A stretch of 64,000 bases of DNA from Planococcus rifietoensis. GTDB lineage: Bacteria > Bacillota > Bacilli > Bacillales_A > Planococcaceae. The notes beneath the pieces are model-generated. The model searched no databases. It was not told where the DNA came from and saw only the letters and a list, made by a program, of their open reading frames with translations. Shown piece after piece: positions 15,049 through 25,226 of this stretch. Numbering within the stretch: the stretch's first letter is position 1; the number at the start of each line of letters is the position of its first letter. The position numbers and the translations under genes were made by a program. Location of the stretch: NCBI RefSeq assembly GCF_001465795.2, contig NZ_CP013659.2:2002501-2066500 (forward strand), read 5' to 3'.

Positions 15049-16245
15049 TTACAGGAAACCGACGAAGATTCCTGCCAAGATTACCGAGACGATGGTGACC
15101 GTGATGAATCCGGCGACGAGCATCGGCGGCAGCATGCGGCTAGTCAGCATCTCGCGTTCTTTTTCGTCCTGCGTCAATGCATTGATCACTTCAACCGTGA
15201 TGATGTAATCTGCGGGAAATCCATAAAGCGCAGTCAACGAGCAAGCGAAGGCCATTTCTTTACTGACTTTGAGGATCTTCCCGATGATGAATGAAAAGAT
15301 ATACATCCCGACGAGTCCGATAATGATGCAACCAATCAACGGATAAAGAATTTCCAGCATCATCTGAGGCGTCGCCGTTTTCAAACCGTCAAAGATGAAT
15401 AGCAGCAAAGCCATAATCGCAAAGCCGAAGCCATTTGCCTTTTGCAGCGGGTGGCGCTCCAAGAATCCAATCGAACGCGCTAATACCCCGAACAATAAAC
15501 ACAATACATATGGGCTGATTTCCACAATCGGCGCTGCCAATGTGGAAGCAAGATACGCAGCATACCCGACTAAAGCAAGCCGGAAGAACTTGAAGAAATC
15601 GGTATTGTATTTCTCAGGCAACGCAGCAAACAACTTTGGTTTTTCGTCCTGGACTTTTTCTTCAGCCGTTCCTGTTGCCAAAGGGGCGTAATCCGTCAAT
15701 TCGTTATTGCGGTATTTCTGCAGCAAGTTGCGCCCTTCTCTTTTTAGCATGACAGAAGTCAGCGGATAGCCCGCAAACCCTTGGATGACGTAAATGACGA
15801 TGGCGAACACCGCGAGCGTCGGAAGCCCTGCAGCCGTTGCCCCTTCCGACATGATTAGTGCTGATACCAATCCACCCACAAGAGGCGGGATGGCGACGAT
15901 GACGGTCTGGAAATCAAATAACAGTGTCCCGATCGCAAGCAAGAAGACGACAATCCCCAAGATGCCGGACAAGGCAATCAAAATGGTGCGCCACTGCTTT
16001 TTCAGTTCATCCAGCGACAATAAGGTCCCCATATTCGTGATCAGCAAATAAATCAGTAAAGTGGCAACGACCGGCGGGATACCCCCGATGGTCACGATAT
16101 CTTCCGGAAAGAATGTCCAATAACCGATTAAAAACAATACCCCACTGACGAAAATCGAGGGAATCCAAGCTTTAGTGCGAATGGAGATGAGTTCTCCGAT
16201 AAACAGGATGAAAGCCATAATGGCCAAGGCCAACATTTGGGGCAT
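15049..16245 (-). CDS. Polytopic carrier resembling the GltS glutamate:Na+ symporter fold
   Basis: About 398 residues with ten or more hydrophobic segments and a cytoplasmic loop near residues 175-220. The glycine-rich VGGLVSALIMSEGATAAGLP and the later FACSLTALYGFPADYIIT stretches suggest the paired re-entrant loops of GltS-type symporters, but I know this subfamily only as uncharacterised membrane proteins. ATG 16245 is preferred because AGAGGA sits seven bases before it; ATG 16254 is too close. As the first gene of an operon with two M20 hydrolases it probably imports their substrate. Confidence 0.65.
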   Translation of the reverse strand: MPQMLALAIMAFILFIGELISIRTKAWIPSIFVSGVLFLIGYWTFFPEDIVTIGGIPPVVATLLIYLLITNMGTLLSLDELKKQWRTILIALSGILGIVVFLLAIGTLLFDFQTVIVAIPPLVGGLVSALIMSEGATAAGLPTLAVFAIVIYVIQGFAGYPLTSVMLKREGRNLLQKYRNNELTDYAPLATGTAEEKVQDEKPKLFAALPEKYNTDFFKFFRLALVGYAAYLASTLAAPIVEISPYVLCLLFGVLARSIGFLERHPLQKANGFGFAIMALLLFIFDGLKTATPQMMLEILYPLIGCIIIGLVGMYIFSFIIGKILKVSKEMAFACSLTALYGFPADYIITVEVINALTQDEKEREMLTSRMLPPMLVAGFITVTIVSVILAGIFVGFL

Positions 16246-16575
16246 ATTGTTCATTCCTCTCTCAGCTTCAAAACATTATACGAGAACAGGTTTTTTCTGA
16301 AGCTTATTAGTTTTAAGCAATAGTAGCACAGAATTTCGAGTTCGGAAATATAATTTATAGACTATTTCGAAATAACTTTAAATTGAATAAACGTTCATTT
16401 TAATGTAAGCGTAACCAATAGCGATATATTGCGTATTTCTCAGGGCGTGAACTTTTTGAGTCCATTATTTATTTTTTATTGAATTTTTCAAGTGCCAGCC
16501 ATCCCCCTGCGCAAGTTTAGAGATTTTCCAGGTGAGGTATTGACTACAAGAAGCATAATTTAAGGAGGAGTTTAA
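16246..16575. other. Divergent control region between the carrier operon and gabD
   Basis: 330 bases without a gene. The left half is AT-rich and should hold the carrier-operon promoter. A SigB-like promoter for gabD lies at 16515-16540. I see no riboswitch-like structure. Confidence 0.4.
16515..16540 (+). promoter_or_regulatory. Candidate SigB promoter of gabD
   Basis: GTTTAG, 14 bases, AGGTAT: one mismatch in each box from GTTTAA/GGGTAT. It ends 35 bases before the ATG. Succinate-semialdehyde dehydrogenase genes are SigB-controlled in some related bacteria (Listeria), which gives mild support. Confidence 0.4.
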
Positions 16576-18000
16576 ATGAACGGCAAACATTATATAAATG
16601 GCGAGTGGACGGATAAAGGCAACGATTCAATCAATGTCATGAATCCTGCAACCGGCGAACAAGTCGGCACAGTCCCCAATGGCGGCGAATCGGAAGCGAC
16701 TGAAGCAGTCGAAGCTGCAGCTGCGGCATTTCCTTCCTGGTCGAAGACGACCGCCTATGAACGCGCAGAATTATTAATGAAATGGCATGATCTCCTATTG
16801 GAACATAAAAAAGAAGTCGGGGAAATCCTGACGAAGGAAATGGGCAAGCCGCTAAAAGAAGCGATCGGTGAAGTGGAATATTCCGCATCGTTCATTTCCT
16901 GGTTCGCGGAAGAAGGCAAACGCGTTTATGGCCGGACCATCCCTGCGAGTAAAGACGGCAAACGCATCCAAATCAACAAGCAGCCAGTAGGCGTTGTCGC
17001 GTCCATTACCCCTTGGAATTTCCCTGCAGCCATGATGGCACGAAAAATGGCGCCTGCCCTCGCAGCCGGCTGTACCTTCGTCTCGAAACCGGCGAAGATG
17101 ACCCCGCTCACAGCCGTCCGCATGTTTGAGCTGGCTGAGGAAGCTGGATTCCCGAAAGGCGTCGTCAACCTGGTGACCGGCAGCGCCTCACAAATCGGCA
17201 AAGTGTTTACGAGCCATCCATCAGTCCGCAAATTAACTTTCACTGGCTCGACTGAAATCGGCAAGGAATTGATGAAACAAGGTGCTGATACGATGTTGAA
17301 CCTGTCATTGGAACTTGGCGGACACGCGCCGATCATCGTGCTCGATGATGCAGATATCGACAAAGCGGTCGAAGGCGTCATGGCATCAAAATTCCGCAAC
17401 GCTGGGCAAACTTGCGTATGCGGCAACCGCATTTACGTCCAAGAAGGAATCGTCGATGAATTTTCCGAGAAATTGAAGCAAGCAGCCGGCCAATTGAAAG
17501 TCGGCAATGGCCTCGAAGACGGAGTGGATATCGGCCCGCTCGTCGACAAAGATGGATATGAAAAAGTTGAGCGCCACGTAAAAGACGCCGTCGATAAAGG
17601 CGCAAAAGTATTGGTTGGGGGTGATGGCCAGACGGAAAACGATGCTTACTTCTACAACCCGACCGTTCTCGTTGATGCTACAGAAGATATGCTCGTCATG
17701 AACGAAGAAACCTTCGGGCCCGTTGCGCCGATCATGAGCTTTAAAACCGATGAAGAAGCGGTTAAGCTCGCAAACGACACACGCTTCGGCTTGGCTTCTT
17801 ATTTCTTTACTGAAAGCATGTCGCGCGGAACGTTTGTCGCCGAGAACCTGGAATACGGCATTGTCGGCTGGAATGATGGCCTGCCTTCGACTGCACAAGC
17901 CCCATTCGGCGGAATGAAAGAAAGCGGCGTTGGGCGTGAAGGCGGACAGGAAGGCCTCGATGCATTCCTTGAAACCAAATACATCTCCATCAAATTGTGA
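16576..18000 (+). CDS. gabD: Succinate-semialdehyde dehydrogenase (GabD family)
   Basis: A 474-residue aldehyde dehydrogenase. [22 protein letters not shown] is the cofactor-binding start, [12 protein letters not shown] and LELGGHAP carry the dinucleotide loop and general-base glutamate, and [13 protein letters not shown] carries the catalytic cysteine. The whole pattern fits GabD, which oxidises succinic semialdehyde to succinate in GABA breakdown; NAD versus NADP preference is not decided here. The length is normal. A GGAGGAG ribosome site precedes the ATG. No GABA transaminase gene is next to it, so it probably serves as a stand-alone stress or GABA-shunt enzyme. Confidence 0.88.
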   Translation: MNGKHYINGEWTDKGNDSINVMNPATGEQVGTVPNGGESEATEAVEAAAAAFPSWSKTTAYERAELLMKWHDLLLEHKKEVGEILTKEMGKPLKEAIGEVEYSASFISWFAEEGKRVYGRTIPASKDGKRIQINKQPVGVVASITPWNFPAAMMARKMAPALAAGCTFVSKPAKMTPLTAVRMFELAEEAGFPKGVVNLVTGSASQIGKVFTSHPSVRKLTFTGSTEIGKELMKQGADTMLNLSLELGGHAPIIVLDDADIDKAVEGVMASKFRNAGQTCVCGNRIYVQEGIVDEFSEKLKQAAGQLKVGNGLEDGVDIGPLVDKDGYEKVERHVKDAVDKGAKVLVGGDGQTENDAYFYNPTVLVDATEDMLVMNEETFGPVAPIMSFKTDEEAVKLANDTRFGLASYFFTESMSRGTFVAENLEYGIVGWNDGLPSTAQAPFGGMKESGVGREGGQEGLDAFLETKYISIKL

Positions 18001-18018
18001 ATAACTTGCATACTATGC

Positions 18019-18055
18019 AAAAAAAGCTCCGGATCCAAGGATCCGGAGCTTTTTT
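18019..18055. terminator. Bidirectional terminator between gabD and thrB
   Basis: AAAAAAGCTCCGGATCC/GGATCCGGAGCTTTTTT, a perfect long hairpin with A and T runs, between convergent genes. Confidence 0.92.
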
Positions 18056-18056
18056 C

Positions 18057-18962
18057 TTATGCTACTGTTTCATGTGATTTGGTGCCGCTACGAGCCGGCT
18101 TCATTGCCATGCTTTCATAATGCGGGAATAGCTGGCCGAGCGCTTGTGCGATGCGTTGTTCATCGCCTGCGCGGACCGGGATGAAAAGGGACGGGCCCGC
18201 TCCACTGATTGCGTATCCGTAAGCGCCGAGCTTCTGGCACGCTTCACCGATTTCCTTAAAATCCGGGAAGCGATTTTGACGATACGGCTGATGGAACGTA
18301 TCTTTGCTCATGAGCTTGCCGGCTTTTTCCCAATCGCCGCCCACCATCGCTGCAGAAAGCACATTGGCCGCGGCACTTCCACGCACACTTTCAGCATGTT
18401 GAAGCTGTTCGGGTAACAGGCTTCTGGACTCTTCTGTCAGGAAAATCTCCTGGGGGATCAATAGCACGACCCCGATATCGACTTGTTCAACGTGCACAGT
18501 TTCAATCTGCTCTTCGTCATAATAGGAAATTGTCAGCCCTCCGAGCAGTGAAGCGGAGATATTATCCGGATGGCCTTCCATTTCGGTACCGATTTGCACT
18601 TTTTCCTGGTCGGACATACGCAAATCGAGCAAACGATTGGCCAATTCAATGCCTGCTGCAATAGCTGAAGCGCTGCTGCCGAGCCCCCGCCCGAGCGGGA
18701 TATCCGTATCGATTTCTAATTTGGCTGCCGGCAACTCTTTACCATATGCGGCAGCTGTGCGTTCAGCCGCCTGCAGGATCAAATTATCTTCAACACCGGA
18801 CAAATGGGCGTACTCCGGTGTTTTATAAACAAGCTGCCAGGAATCTGCAGGCGACACATGAATATTCAAATGGAGGTCCAGGGCAAGGCCGATGGAATCG
18901 AATCCGGGGCCTAAATTGGCAGTGGATGCGGGCACTGCGATCGAAAACTCTTTACCGATCAT
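18057..18962 (-). CDS. thrB: Homoserine kinase
   Basis: A 301-residue GHMP kinase that phosphorylates homoserine on its way to threonine. [21 protein letters not shown] is motif 1, [21 protein letters not shown] the ATP-binding motif 2, and [15 protein letters not shown] motif 3. ATG 18962 is chosen for its AAAGGAGGTC ribosome site; its first bases overlap the thrC stop (ATGA), a sign of translational coupling. It is the last gene of hom-thrC-thrB. Confidence 0.95.
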   Translation of the reverse strand: MIGKEFSIAVPASTANLGPGFDSIGLALDLHLNIHVSPADSWQLVYKTPEYAHLSGVEDNLILQAAERTAAAYGKELPAAKLEIDTDIPLGRGLGSSASAIAAGIELANRLLDLRMSDQEKVQIGTEMEGHPDNISASLLGGLTISYYDEEQIETVHVEQVDIGVVLLIPQEIFLTEESRSLLPEQLQHAESVRGSAAANVLSAAMVGGDWEKAGKLMSKDTFHQPYRQNRFPDFKEIGEACQKLGAYGYAISGAGPSLFIPVRAGDEQRIAQALGQLFPHYESMAMKPARSGTKSHETVA

Positions 18963-20020
18963 ACTTTGACCTCCTTTTTTAACTCCTCCCAAAACTGTTC
19001 CATGTTTGCGGCTTCGAGCATGCCGTCTTGTTTGCTGACTTCGATTGCTGTCGCCGGATCTTTCAGGCCATTTCCTGTCAGTACACAGACGACGGTTGAT
19101 CCTTTTTTGATTTGGCCGTCTTCGACTTGTTTTTTGAGGCCCGCGATTGATGCGCAGGATGCCGGTTCCGCAAAGACGCCTTCTGTCTTAGCGAGCAACT
19201 GGTAAGCTTCGAGGATTTTATCATCACTTCTCGCCAAGATCGTACCTTTTGATTCGTCGAGTGCGTTCAGTGCCAATTGCCAGCTTGCCGGGTTGCCGAT
19301 GCGGATTGCCGTCGCGACAGTTTCAGGCTGTTCCACCACTTTGTTCTGGACGATCGGCGAAGCGCCTTCCGCCTGGACACCGAGCAGTTCAGGCCGTTTT
19401 TCGCCAGTACGTTCGGCGTATTCAGTGAAGCCTTTCCAAGCGGCTGAAATATTACCGGCATTGCCAACAGGAAGCGCGAATAGGTCCGGCACTTTCCCGA
19501 GTTGCTCGATCACTTCGAAAGCGATTGTCTTCTGGCCCTCGAGGCGATACGGGTTAACTGAGTTGACGAGTGCGATGCCTGGGGATTTGCCGATTTCACG
19601 GACCATTTCCAGCGCTTCGTCAAAATTGCCTTTGATCTCCAAAATTTCTGCACCGTACATTTTTGCCTGAGCCAACTTGCCAAGCGCGATGCGGCCTTCC
19701 GGAATGACGACAATTGTCCGCATGCCCGCTCTTGCGCCGTATGCAGCGGCCGATGCCGATGTGTTTCCTGTGGATGCACAAACGAGGACGCTCTTGCCTT
19801 CTTCCTTCGCTTTAGCGACTGCCATGACCATGCCGCGATCTTTAAAAGAACCGGTAGGATTGGCGCCTTCGATTTTGGCGTAAACCTCGATGCCCCAATC
19901 AGCAGATAGCTTTTCGAGATGGATCAGCGGTGTATTGCCTTCTTGCAAAGTTAGTTGAGGCGTAGCTTCCGTCACCGGCAGCCACTCTTTGTATTGTTCG
20001 ATCAGTCCAGGCCATCTCAT
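18959..20020 (-). CDS. thrC: Threonine synthase
   Basis: A 353-residue PLP enzyme of fold type II that converts O-phosphohomoserine to threonine. The cofactor lysine is in [11 protein letters not shown]; the phosphate-binding glycine loop is [11 protein letters not shown]. The short Bacillus-type form fits. It overlaps both neighbours by four bases (ATGA), so all three threonine genes are coupled. Confidence 0.95.
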   Translation of the reverse strand: MRWPGLIEQYKEWLPVTEATPQLTLQEGNTPLIHLEKLSADWGIEVYAKIEGANPTGSFKDRGMVMAVAKAKEEGKSVLVCASTGNTSASAAAYGARAGMRTIVVIPEGRIALGKLAQAKMYGAEILEIKGNFDEALEMVREIGKSPGIALVNSVNPYRLEGQKTIAFEVIEQLGKVPDLFALPVGNAGNISAAWKGFTEYAERTGEKRPELLGVQAEGASPIVQNKVVEQPETVATAIRIGNPASWQLALNALDESKGTILARSDDKILEAYQLLAKTEGVFAEPASCASIAGLKKQVEDGQIKKGSTVVCVLTGNGLKDPATAIEVSKQDGMLEAANMEQFWEELKKEVKV

Positions 20021-21315
20021 GCTGCATCCTCCCCTTCAATGCGGTAATGGCTGATCAGGCTTGCCATTCCTTCAAGTTCTTTCAAGACATCCAAATGCTG
20101 CTGGCGTGAGATTTCATGTGTTTTTAAAATGAGCTCCGCTTTTCCTTCGGTTTCATTTGTTCCTGGATTCTGTACGATCGATTGGATACTTGCTCCGTGG
20201 TTGCTGTAGATGGCGCTCACTTTAGACAATACACCGACGACATCATCCACCAGCAAACGATGGAAGTATTTTGAACAGCTTTTATCTGCAGGTTTGATCA
20301 CCCGTTCGTGCTGTGCAGCGTGTTCACGCTTTCCGTTTACGCCGAGAAGTAAGTTTCTGCATGCTGCGATGATATCGGATACGACGGATGTCGCTGTCGG
20401 CAATGAACCTGCTCCTGGGCCATAAAGCATCGTTTCCCCAACTGCATCCCCGTAGATATAAACGGCGTTGAATTCGTTATTGACCGAAGCTAGAGGATGG
20501 CTGTTCGCCAGGAAAATCGGTTCAACCGAAACGTCGATGCCGTCTTCATCTTTTGTCGAAGAGCCGACCATTTTCATCGTATAGCCCAAGCTCTCGCCCA
20601 TCTCCACGTCGCCATCCTTGATGGTATCCATGCCGCGGATATTGACATCATCCAATTTCACTTCTGTCGAATAGGCAAGCGATGATAAAATGACCATTTT
20701 GCGTGCTGCATCGAGCCCACCGACATCCGCTGTCGGGTCAGCTTCCGCAAAGCCGAGTTCAGTTGCTTCCGCAAGTGCATCTTCGTAACTTTTCTTTTCC
20801 TGCTTCATTTTCGTTAAGATGAAGTTCGTTGTTCCGTTGACGATGCCCATCATGCTTGAGATGCGGTCGGAAGCCAGCCCATCTTCTAGCGTACGGATGA
20901 TCGGGATGCCCCCGGCTACACTCGCCTCATAGAAGAGATCACATTTCTCGGCATCTGCCAGTTTCAATAAATCATGCCCATATTCTGCCATGACGTCCTT
21001 ATTGGCAGTGACAACTTGCTTGCCTGACTTCAGCGCTTGTTCCATTGCCGCTCTGGCGCCTTCGATGCCGCCCATCACTTCTACAATTATGTCGAGGGAA
21101 GAATCATTCAAGATTTCTTCAATGTCTGTCGTGAAGACATTCGGATCGAGGTCCGATATCCGGTCTTTCCCGGCATCACGCACCAACACTTTCCGGATCG
21201 CGACTTTTGCGCCGAGTTTGTGCTGCAGATCTTCCTGGTGTTGCTGGATGATCTTCGCCACGCCGCTCCCTACTGTCCCGAAACCTAATAATCCGATTGA
21301 AATTTCATTTTTCAT
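20017..21315 (-). CDS. hom: Homoserine dehydrogenase with ACT domain
   Basis: About 432 residues. Residues 1-150 are the NAD(P)-binding Rossmann domain ([43 protein letters not shown]). The middle carries the catalytic region ([27 protein letters not shown]), and the last 80 residues form an ACT domain ([28 protein letters not shown]), which mediates threonine feedback in relatives. ATG 21315 has a GGAGGAATC ribosome site; the ATG at 21342 is upstream of that site. It heads the hom-thrC-thrB operon. Confidence 0.95.
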   Translation of the reverse strand: MKNEISIGLLGFGTVGSGVAKIIQQHQEDLQHKLGAKVAIRKVLVRDAGKDRISDLDPNVFTTDIEEILNDSSLDIIVEVMGGIEGARAAMEQALKSGKQVVTANKDVMAEYGHDLLKLADAEKCDLFYEASVAGGIPIIRTLEDGLASDRISSMMGIVNGTTNFILTKMKQEKKSYEDALAEATELGFAEADPTADVGGLDAARKMVILSSLAYSTEVKLDDVNIRGMDTIKDGDVEMGESLGYTMKMVGSSTKDEDGIDVSVEPIFLANSHPLASVNNEFNAVYIYGDAVGETMLYGPGAGSLPTATSVVSDIIAACRNLLLGVNGKREHAAQHERVIKPADKSCSKYFHRLLVDDVVGVLSKVSAIYSNHGASIQSIVQNPGTNETEGKAELILKTHEISRQQHLDVLKELEGMASLISHYRIEGEDAA

Positions 21316-21347
21316 TGACGATTCCTCCCATGGTGTGTACACTGTGA

Positions 21348-21363
21348 AAAAACAGCTGTTTTT
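21348..21363. promoter_or_regulatory. Perfect 16-bp palindrome in the hom leader
   Basis: AAAAACAGCTGTTTTT lies between the hom -10 box and the ribosome site, a position suited to a repressor or attenuating hairpin. The binding factor is unknown. Confidence 0.45.
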
Positions 21364-21374
21364 GTCATAGAGAC

Positions 21375-21403
21375 ATTATAGTATTATATTTTAGTGAAAA
21401 CAA
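21375..21403 (-). promoter_or_regulatory. SigA-type promoter of hom-thrC-thrB
   Basis: Minus strand: TTGTTT, 17 bases, TATAAT, about 60 bases upstream of the hom start. Confidence 0.6.
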
Positions 21404-21443
21404 CCCTTTTCACAGACTATTAAAAAAGATGGGACTTGATAGG

Positions 21444-22811
21444 ATGAAAGTATGCAAATTCGGTGGAACTTCAGTCGCTAGCGCGCAGCAAATCAGAAAA
21501 GTCGCAAGCATCATCAAAGCGGACCCGGCACGCCGGATTGTGGTCGTCTCAGCTCCTGGCAAACGCCATAGTGGAGATGTAAAAGTGACCGACCTGCTCA
21601 TCCGTCTCGCATCCGCCGCATTAATGGGCGAATCCATCCAGCAGCCCTTGCAGGCAGTCATCGACCGTTACACGGAAATCGCAGATGAACTCGGTCTCGA
21701 CCGGGATATCATCGACATCATCCGTGCCGATCTCTCAGACCGCCTCCGTGCAGACAGCGGCCAGCATGATTTGTATATCGACTCGATTAAAGCGGCAGGG
21801 GAAGACAATTCAGCGAAACTGATCGCTGCTTATTTCACTTCCATCGGAATGCAAGCGGAATACGTCAATCCACATACAGCCGGCTTATTCGTCAATGATC
21901 CGCCAGAACGCGCACAAGCTTTGCCGGAATCTTACAGCCAGCTTGCCGCTTTAAGCGACAAGCCGTCAATTACCGTGTTCCCAGGATTTTTTGCTTACAC
22001 AAAAGCTGGCGTGCTCCGGACATTTGACCGCGGAGGCTCCGACATTACGGGATCGATCCTCGCAGCTGCAGTCAAGGCTGAGCTTTATGAGAACTTTACC
22101 GACGTTGACTGTGTGTTTGCCGCCAATCCCCAAGTCGTGGATAACCCAGTGGAAATCGAGCAAATGACTTACCGTGAAATGCGCGAGCTGTCCTACGCTG
22201 GATTTGCCGTTCTTCATGATGAAGCCTTGATGCCTGCATACCGGGCGTCCGTGCCGCTGTGCATCCGCAACACCAACAATCCATCTGCGCCAGGTACGAT
22301 GATCGTCGCGGAACGCGCCGACTCCCCGCGCCCTGTTACCGGGATTTCCGCAGACAGCGGCTTCTCCACTTTGTATGTCGGCAAGTATTTGATGAACCGT
22401 GAAGTCGGATTCGGCCGAAAACTACTGCAAATCCTGGAAGAAGAAGAAATCTCCTATGAACACATCCCATCCGGTATCGATAATCTATCAGTTATCCTCA
22501 GAAGCCATCAGCTCGATGACGAAAAAGAACAGCGCATCATCGAACGGGTGAAAAATGAACTCCAAGCAGATGATGTCCACATCCGCAATGATTTCTCGAT
22601 GATTGTCTTGGTGGGCGAAGGCATGAACAATAATAAAGGCCTGACTGCCCGAGCAGCCGCTGCATTTGCGCGCACCAATGTCAATATTGAAATGATTAAC
22701 CAGGGATCTTCCGAAGTCAGCTTGGTATTCGGCATCCTGAAAGAAGACGAAGGAAAAATCCTTAATGAACTATACAAGGAATTTTTCGCACCGGCGCTTG
22801 TCGGCCAGTAA
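21444..22811 (+). CDS. Aspartate kinase (aspartokinase III/YclM type)
   Basis: About 455 residues. MKVCKFGGTSVASAQQIRKVASII starts the amino-acid kinase domain, and FDRGGSDITGSILAAAVKAELYENFTDVDCVFAANP binds aspartate and ATP. Two ACT domains follow (SDSGFSTLYVG region; SMIVLVGEGMNNNKGLTARAAAAFARTNVNIEMINQGSSEVSLVFGI). It makes aspartyl phosphate, the first step towards threonine, lysine and methionine. Its divergence from hom-thrC-thrB, like its YclM-type length, suggests a threonine-linked isoenzyme. The start could also be ATG 21429; neither has a strong ribosome site. Confidence 0.9.
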   Translation: MKVCKFGGTSVASAQQIRKVASIIKADPARRIVVVSAPGKRHSGDVKVTDLLIRLASAALMGESIQQPLQAVIDRYTEIADELGLDRDIIDIIRADLSDRLRADSGQHDLYIDSIKAAGEDNSAKLIAAYFTSIGMQAEYVNPHTAGLFVNDPPERAQALPESYSQLAALSDKPSITVFPGFFAYTKAGVLRTFDRGGSDITGSILAAAVKAELYENFTDVDCVFAANPQVVDNPVEIEQMTYREMRELSYAGFAVLHDEALMPAYRASVPLCIRNTNNPSAPGTMIVAERADSPRPVTGISADSGFSTLYVGKYLMNREVGFGRKLLQILEEEEISYEHIPSGIDNLSVILRSHQLDDEKEQRIIERVKNELQADDVHIRNDFSMIVLVGEGMNNNKGLTARAAAAFARTNVNIEMINQGSSEVSLVFGILKEDEGKILNELYKEFFAPALVGQ

Positions 22812-22821
22812 ATTCCTAAAC

Positions 22822-22868
22822 AAAAAAGACGAAGCGCAAGGTCATCACCTTGCGCTTCGTCTTTTTTT
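22822..22868. terminator. Terminator of the aspartokinase gene
   Basis: A long hairpin, AAAAAAGACGAAGCGCAAGG and its complement around a short loop, between convergent genes ending at 22811 and 22876. Confidence 0.92.
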
Positions 22869-22875
22869 GCTTGCC

Positions 22876-23373
22876 TTAAGCTTTCCACTCCGAAAGCAAT
22901 GGCCCTTCGTCGCCGTAAACAGGATCGGTCTTCGGAAGCGGCGTATTGTGGATATCTTCCAGTACGTACGGGCGATCATCAGGCTCCCCGGTTTTCAGGT
23001 TGTATTCCACACCCCCGGGATATGCGCCGACGATGCGAAAATCATCGCTTGCCGATAGGCGTTTATGGCCTGTCCCCGCCGGCAAAACGCAGACATCCCC
23101 TGCTTCCACTGCCACTTCTTCACCGTGTTCGCCACCCAACTGCAAACGAGCAGATCCGCTTACCACGCCAAGCGCTTCGTGCGTATTGCTATGGTAATGA
23201 TGAAAATCAAATACGCCCCCTTGCCACGTATTGCCCCAGCCATGCTGCTGAAAAGCCTGTTCGATTCGCTCTGTCTTTCCGCTGAATACAGCGGGATAGA
23301 AAACTACTGGAAGTCCGGGATTATTCGGGATGGTGCCATCATCTTCAAAGTGAAAAAACTGTGCTTCTTTCAT
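22876..23373 (-). CDS. Cupin-domain protein (YjlB-like)
   Basis: A 165-residue single-domain cupin. The metal-binding motif 1 appears as FDFHHYHSNTHEALGVVSGSARLQLGG and motif 2 as AGDVCVLPAGTGHKRLSAS, with the expected histidines and a glutamate. It resembles the uncharacterised YjlB family; whether it is an enzyme or a sugar/amino-acid binding protein cannot be told. It sits between the aspartokinase terminator and a RocB-like peptidase gene in the same direction. Confidence 0.8.
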   Translation of the reverse strand: MKEAQFFHFEDDGTIPNNPGLPVVFYPAVFSGKTERIEQAFQQHGWGNTWQGGVFDFHHYHSNTHEALGVVSGSARLQLGGEHGEEVAVEAGDVCVLPAGTGHKRLSASDDFRIVGAYPGGVEYNLKTGEPDDRPYVLEDIHNTPLPKTDPVYGDEGPLLSEWKA

Positions 23374-23423
23374 TCCGATCAGCTCCTTTTGCCCTTCTTT
23401 ACCCCGCGTGCTTCCAGTTATGC

Positions 23424-25043
23424 TTATTTATTCGACAATACCGGCGTGAACTGAGTCAATAGCAAATCTTCCAACAGGACAGGAAGTTCCTCAAATGCAC
23501 TCTTGCGGTTCAAACGCTCTGTGCGCTGATGCGCATCCCGCCCGAATGGCCCGACATTCAATACAGGCGCCTGAAGCTTTTTCATCGCATCAAACGGGAC
23601 GCTGTAGCTTCTGCCGTAAACAGGTGTGTTTTGTTCATAAGTCTGCCAACCTTCGTTCTGGTCTTGGAAATTGACGTAACTCAAATCGGAAATGCCGTTG
23701 AAATAATGGCCTTGCTTCACTTCCAGGCCAAACCGCTCTAACGCCGTTTCTTGTACTTGCTGAATGCATTTCTGGACAAGCTTGGAATTGCTTGAATTGA
23801 CTGGCGGATAATAGGGCGGCGCAAACAGCAAGATGACCGCAGGCGTCAGTTCATGACATTGAATCAACAATTGATCGGTGATGGCATGGGATTGCTCCCG
23901 CACATCGTGGTCCACATCCTCAGTCACATTCGACATGATTTGCTCAACCGTTTTTTGGCCCAGTTTTTCAAGCGCGTATTCCTTCAGCTCTTCAAAGCGG
24001 AAAACTTTCACTTCGTTGACCGGCTCGATTCCTTCACGCATGCACATCTCGACGTAATCACGGCTCATTTTAGCCAACGCTTCACGAGCCGTTTCTTCAA
24101 ACAATTGCATCGTTTCTTCTGCATTGCGTTCGAGCAGAAAAACATTGTACATAGATACTGCGCGATACGGCGTCTGCGCAGAGTATTCCATTTTCACATC
24201 GCGCTGCAAGACAGTGACCGGAAGCGGCGATGTTTCACCGTAAAGCGTTTCACGGAATTTCGGGTTCCAGCTCATTTCCTGGGTCAAATACGAAGCCATA
24301 TAATTCGAAGTCAGCCCGCTGAGCGGTTCGCCGACATGTGTTTCTTTCCCGTAAAATAAGGCGCTCGGCATGATTTTTCCGATACTTCCGCTGTAGACTT
24401 TAAAATCGCTTTCTTTTGGGTCCTGGGCAAATACCGGTTCGCCGTTCAAGAATAAAGAATAATCAAGCTGATGCGTTTCGGCCAGTTCCAGTAGAAACGG
24501 GACGGCATGGCGCATGCCATTGGAATTGACTTCCTCATCCGGCACCGTCAACAGCAATAGATTGATTGGCCATTGTTCCGTCGATGCCTTTTCGAGCAAG
24601 GCCATGTGCAAAGCGAGCCCCGCTTTCATATCCATCGTGCCGCGGCCAAACAAATAATTGCCTGATTCCAAATCAGCCAAAGCCTCTTCAGTGAGCATTT
24701 CCTTCCGGTCATGGAGCGCGCGCGTCAACAGGCGCGGGTTTGAAGCCAGCGGGCGCAACACCCCATAATCTTCGGTGGACACCGTATCGAAATGGCTGAT
24801 CAAAACGACCGTATCCACAGCGTCTTCGTGTTTATAAAGCGCCGTCAAAAACGTCCGTCCCCAGTTGACTTCGCCGAGCTCCAAGTGGTCTGGATGCTGT
24901 TTGAAATACTCCAATTCACCCAATAACCCTTTTAATTTTACCGGGAATTCCGCTTCTCCTTGCGTCAGGTAAATACTTTCCCAGCTGACCAGCTCGCACA
25001 GCAAATCCTCCATTTTCTCCGGTGTGTCCCAGAAACGCTCCAT
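23424..25043 (-). CDS. M20 family peptidase, RocB-like
   Basis: About 539 residues, the long form of M20 found in RocB (arginine utilisation protein of Bacillus subtilis). VVLISHFDTVS supplies the first metal ligands, YLFGRGTMDMKAGLALHMALLE the second motif, and LLLTVPDEEVNSNGMRHA the catalytic glutamates. The ATG at 25043 has AAAGGATT in front. RocB's own reaction has never been settled. The downstream cupin gene follows after 50 bases. No rocDEF genes are nearby. Confidence 0.85.
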   Translation of the reverse strand: MERFWDTPEKMEDLLCELVSWESIYLTQGEAEFPVKLKGLLGELEYFKQHPDHLELGEVNWGRTFLTALYKHEDAVDTVVLISHFDTVSTEDYGVLRPLASNPRLLTRALHDRKEMLTEEALADLESGNYLFGRGTMDMKAGLALHMALLEKASTEQWPINLLLLTVPDEEVNSNGMRHAVPFLLELAETHQLDYSLFLNGEPVFAQDPKESDFKVYSGSIGKIMPSALFYGKETHVGEPLSGLTSNYMASYLTQEMSWNPKFRETLYGETSPLPVTVLQRDVKMEYSAQTPYRAVSMYNVFLLERNAEETMQLFEETAREALAKMSRDYVEMCMREGIEPVNEVKVFRFEELKEYALEKLGQKTVEQIMSNVTEDVDHDVREQSHAITDQLLIQCHELTPAVILLFAPPYYPPVNSSNSKLVQKCIQQVQETALERFGLEVKQGHYFNGISDLSYVNFQDQNEGWQTYEQNTPVYGRSYSVPFDAMKKLQAPVLNVGPFGRDAHQRTERLNRKSAFEELPVLLEDLLLTQFTPVLSNK

Positions 25044-25226
25044 GTAGACCAATCCTTTCATTTTCCATATACTTGAAATTAAACAAAAATTCAGTTCATT
25101 TATTCCATATTGAGCTAATGAAATTTTGGCTCCTGTACAAAAGGCACAGAATTGCCAAGTGAATTCAATAGCTGAGTCTCTAAACAGCCCATTCCTTATT
25201 ACGCTGTGGGCTGGCTGATATCGTTG

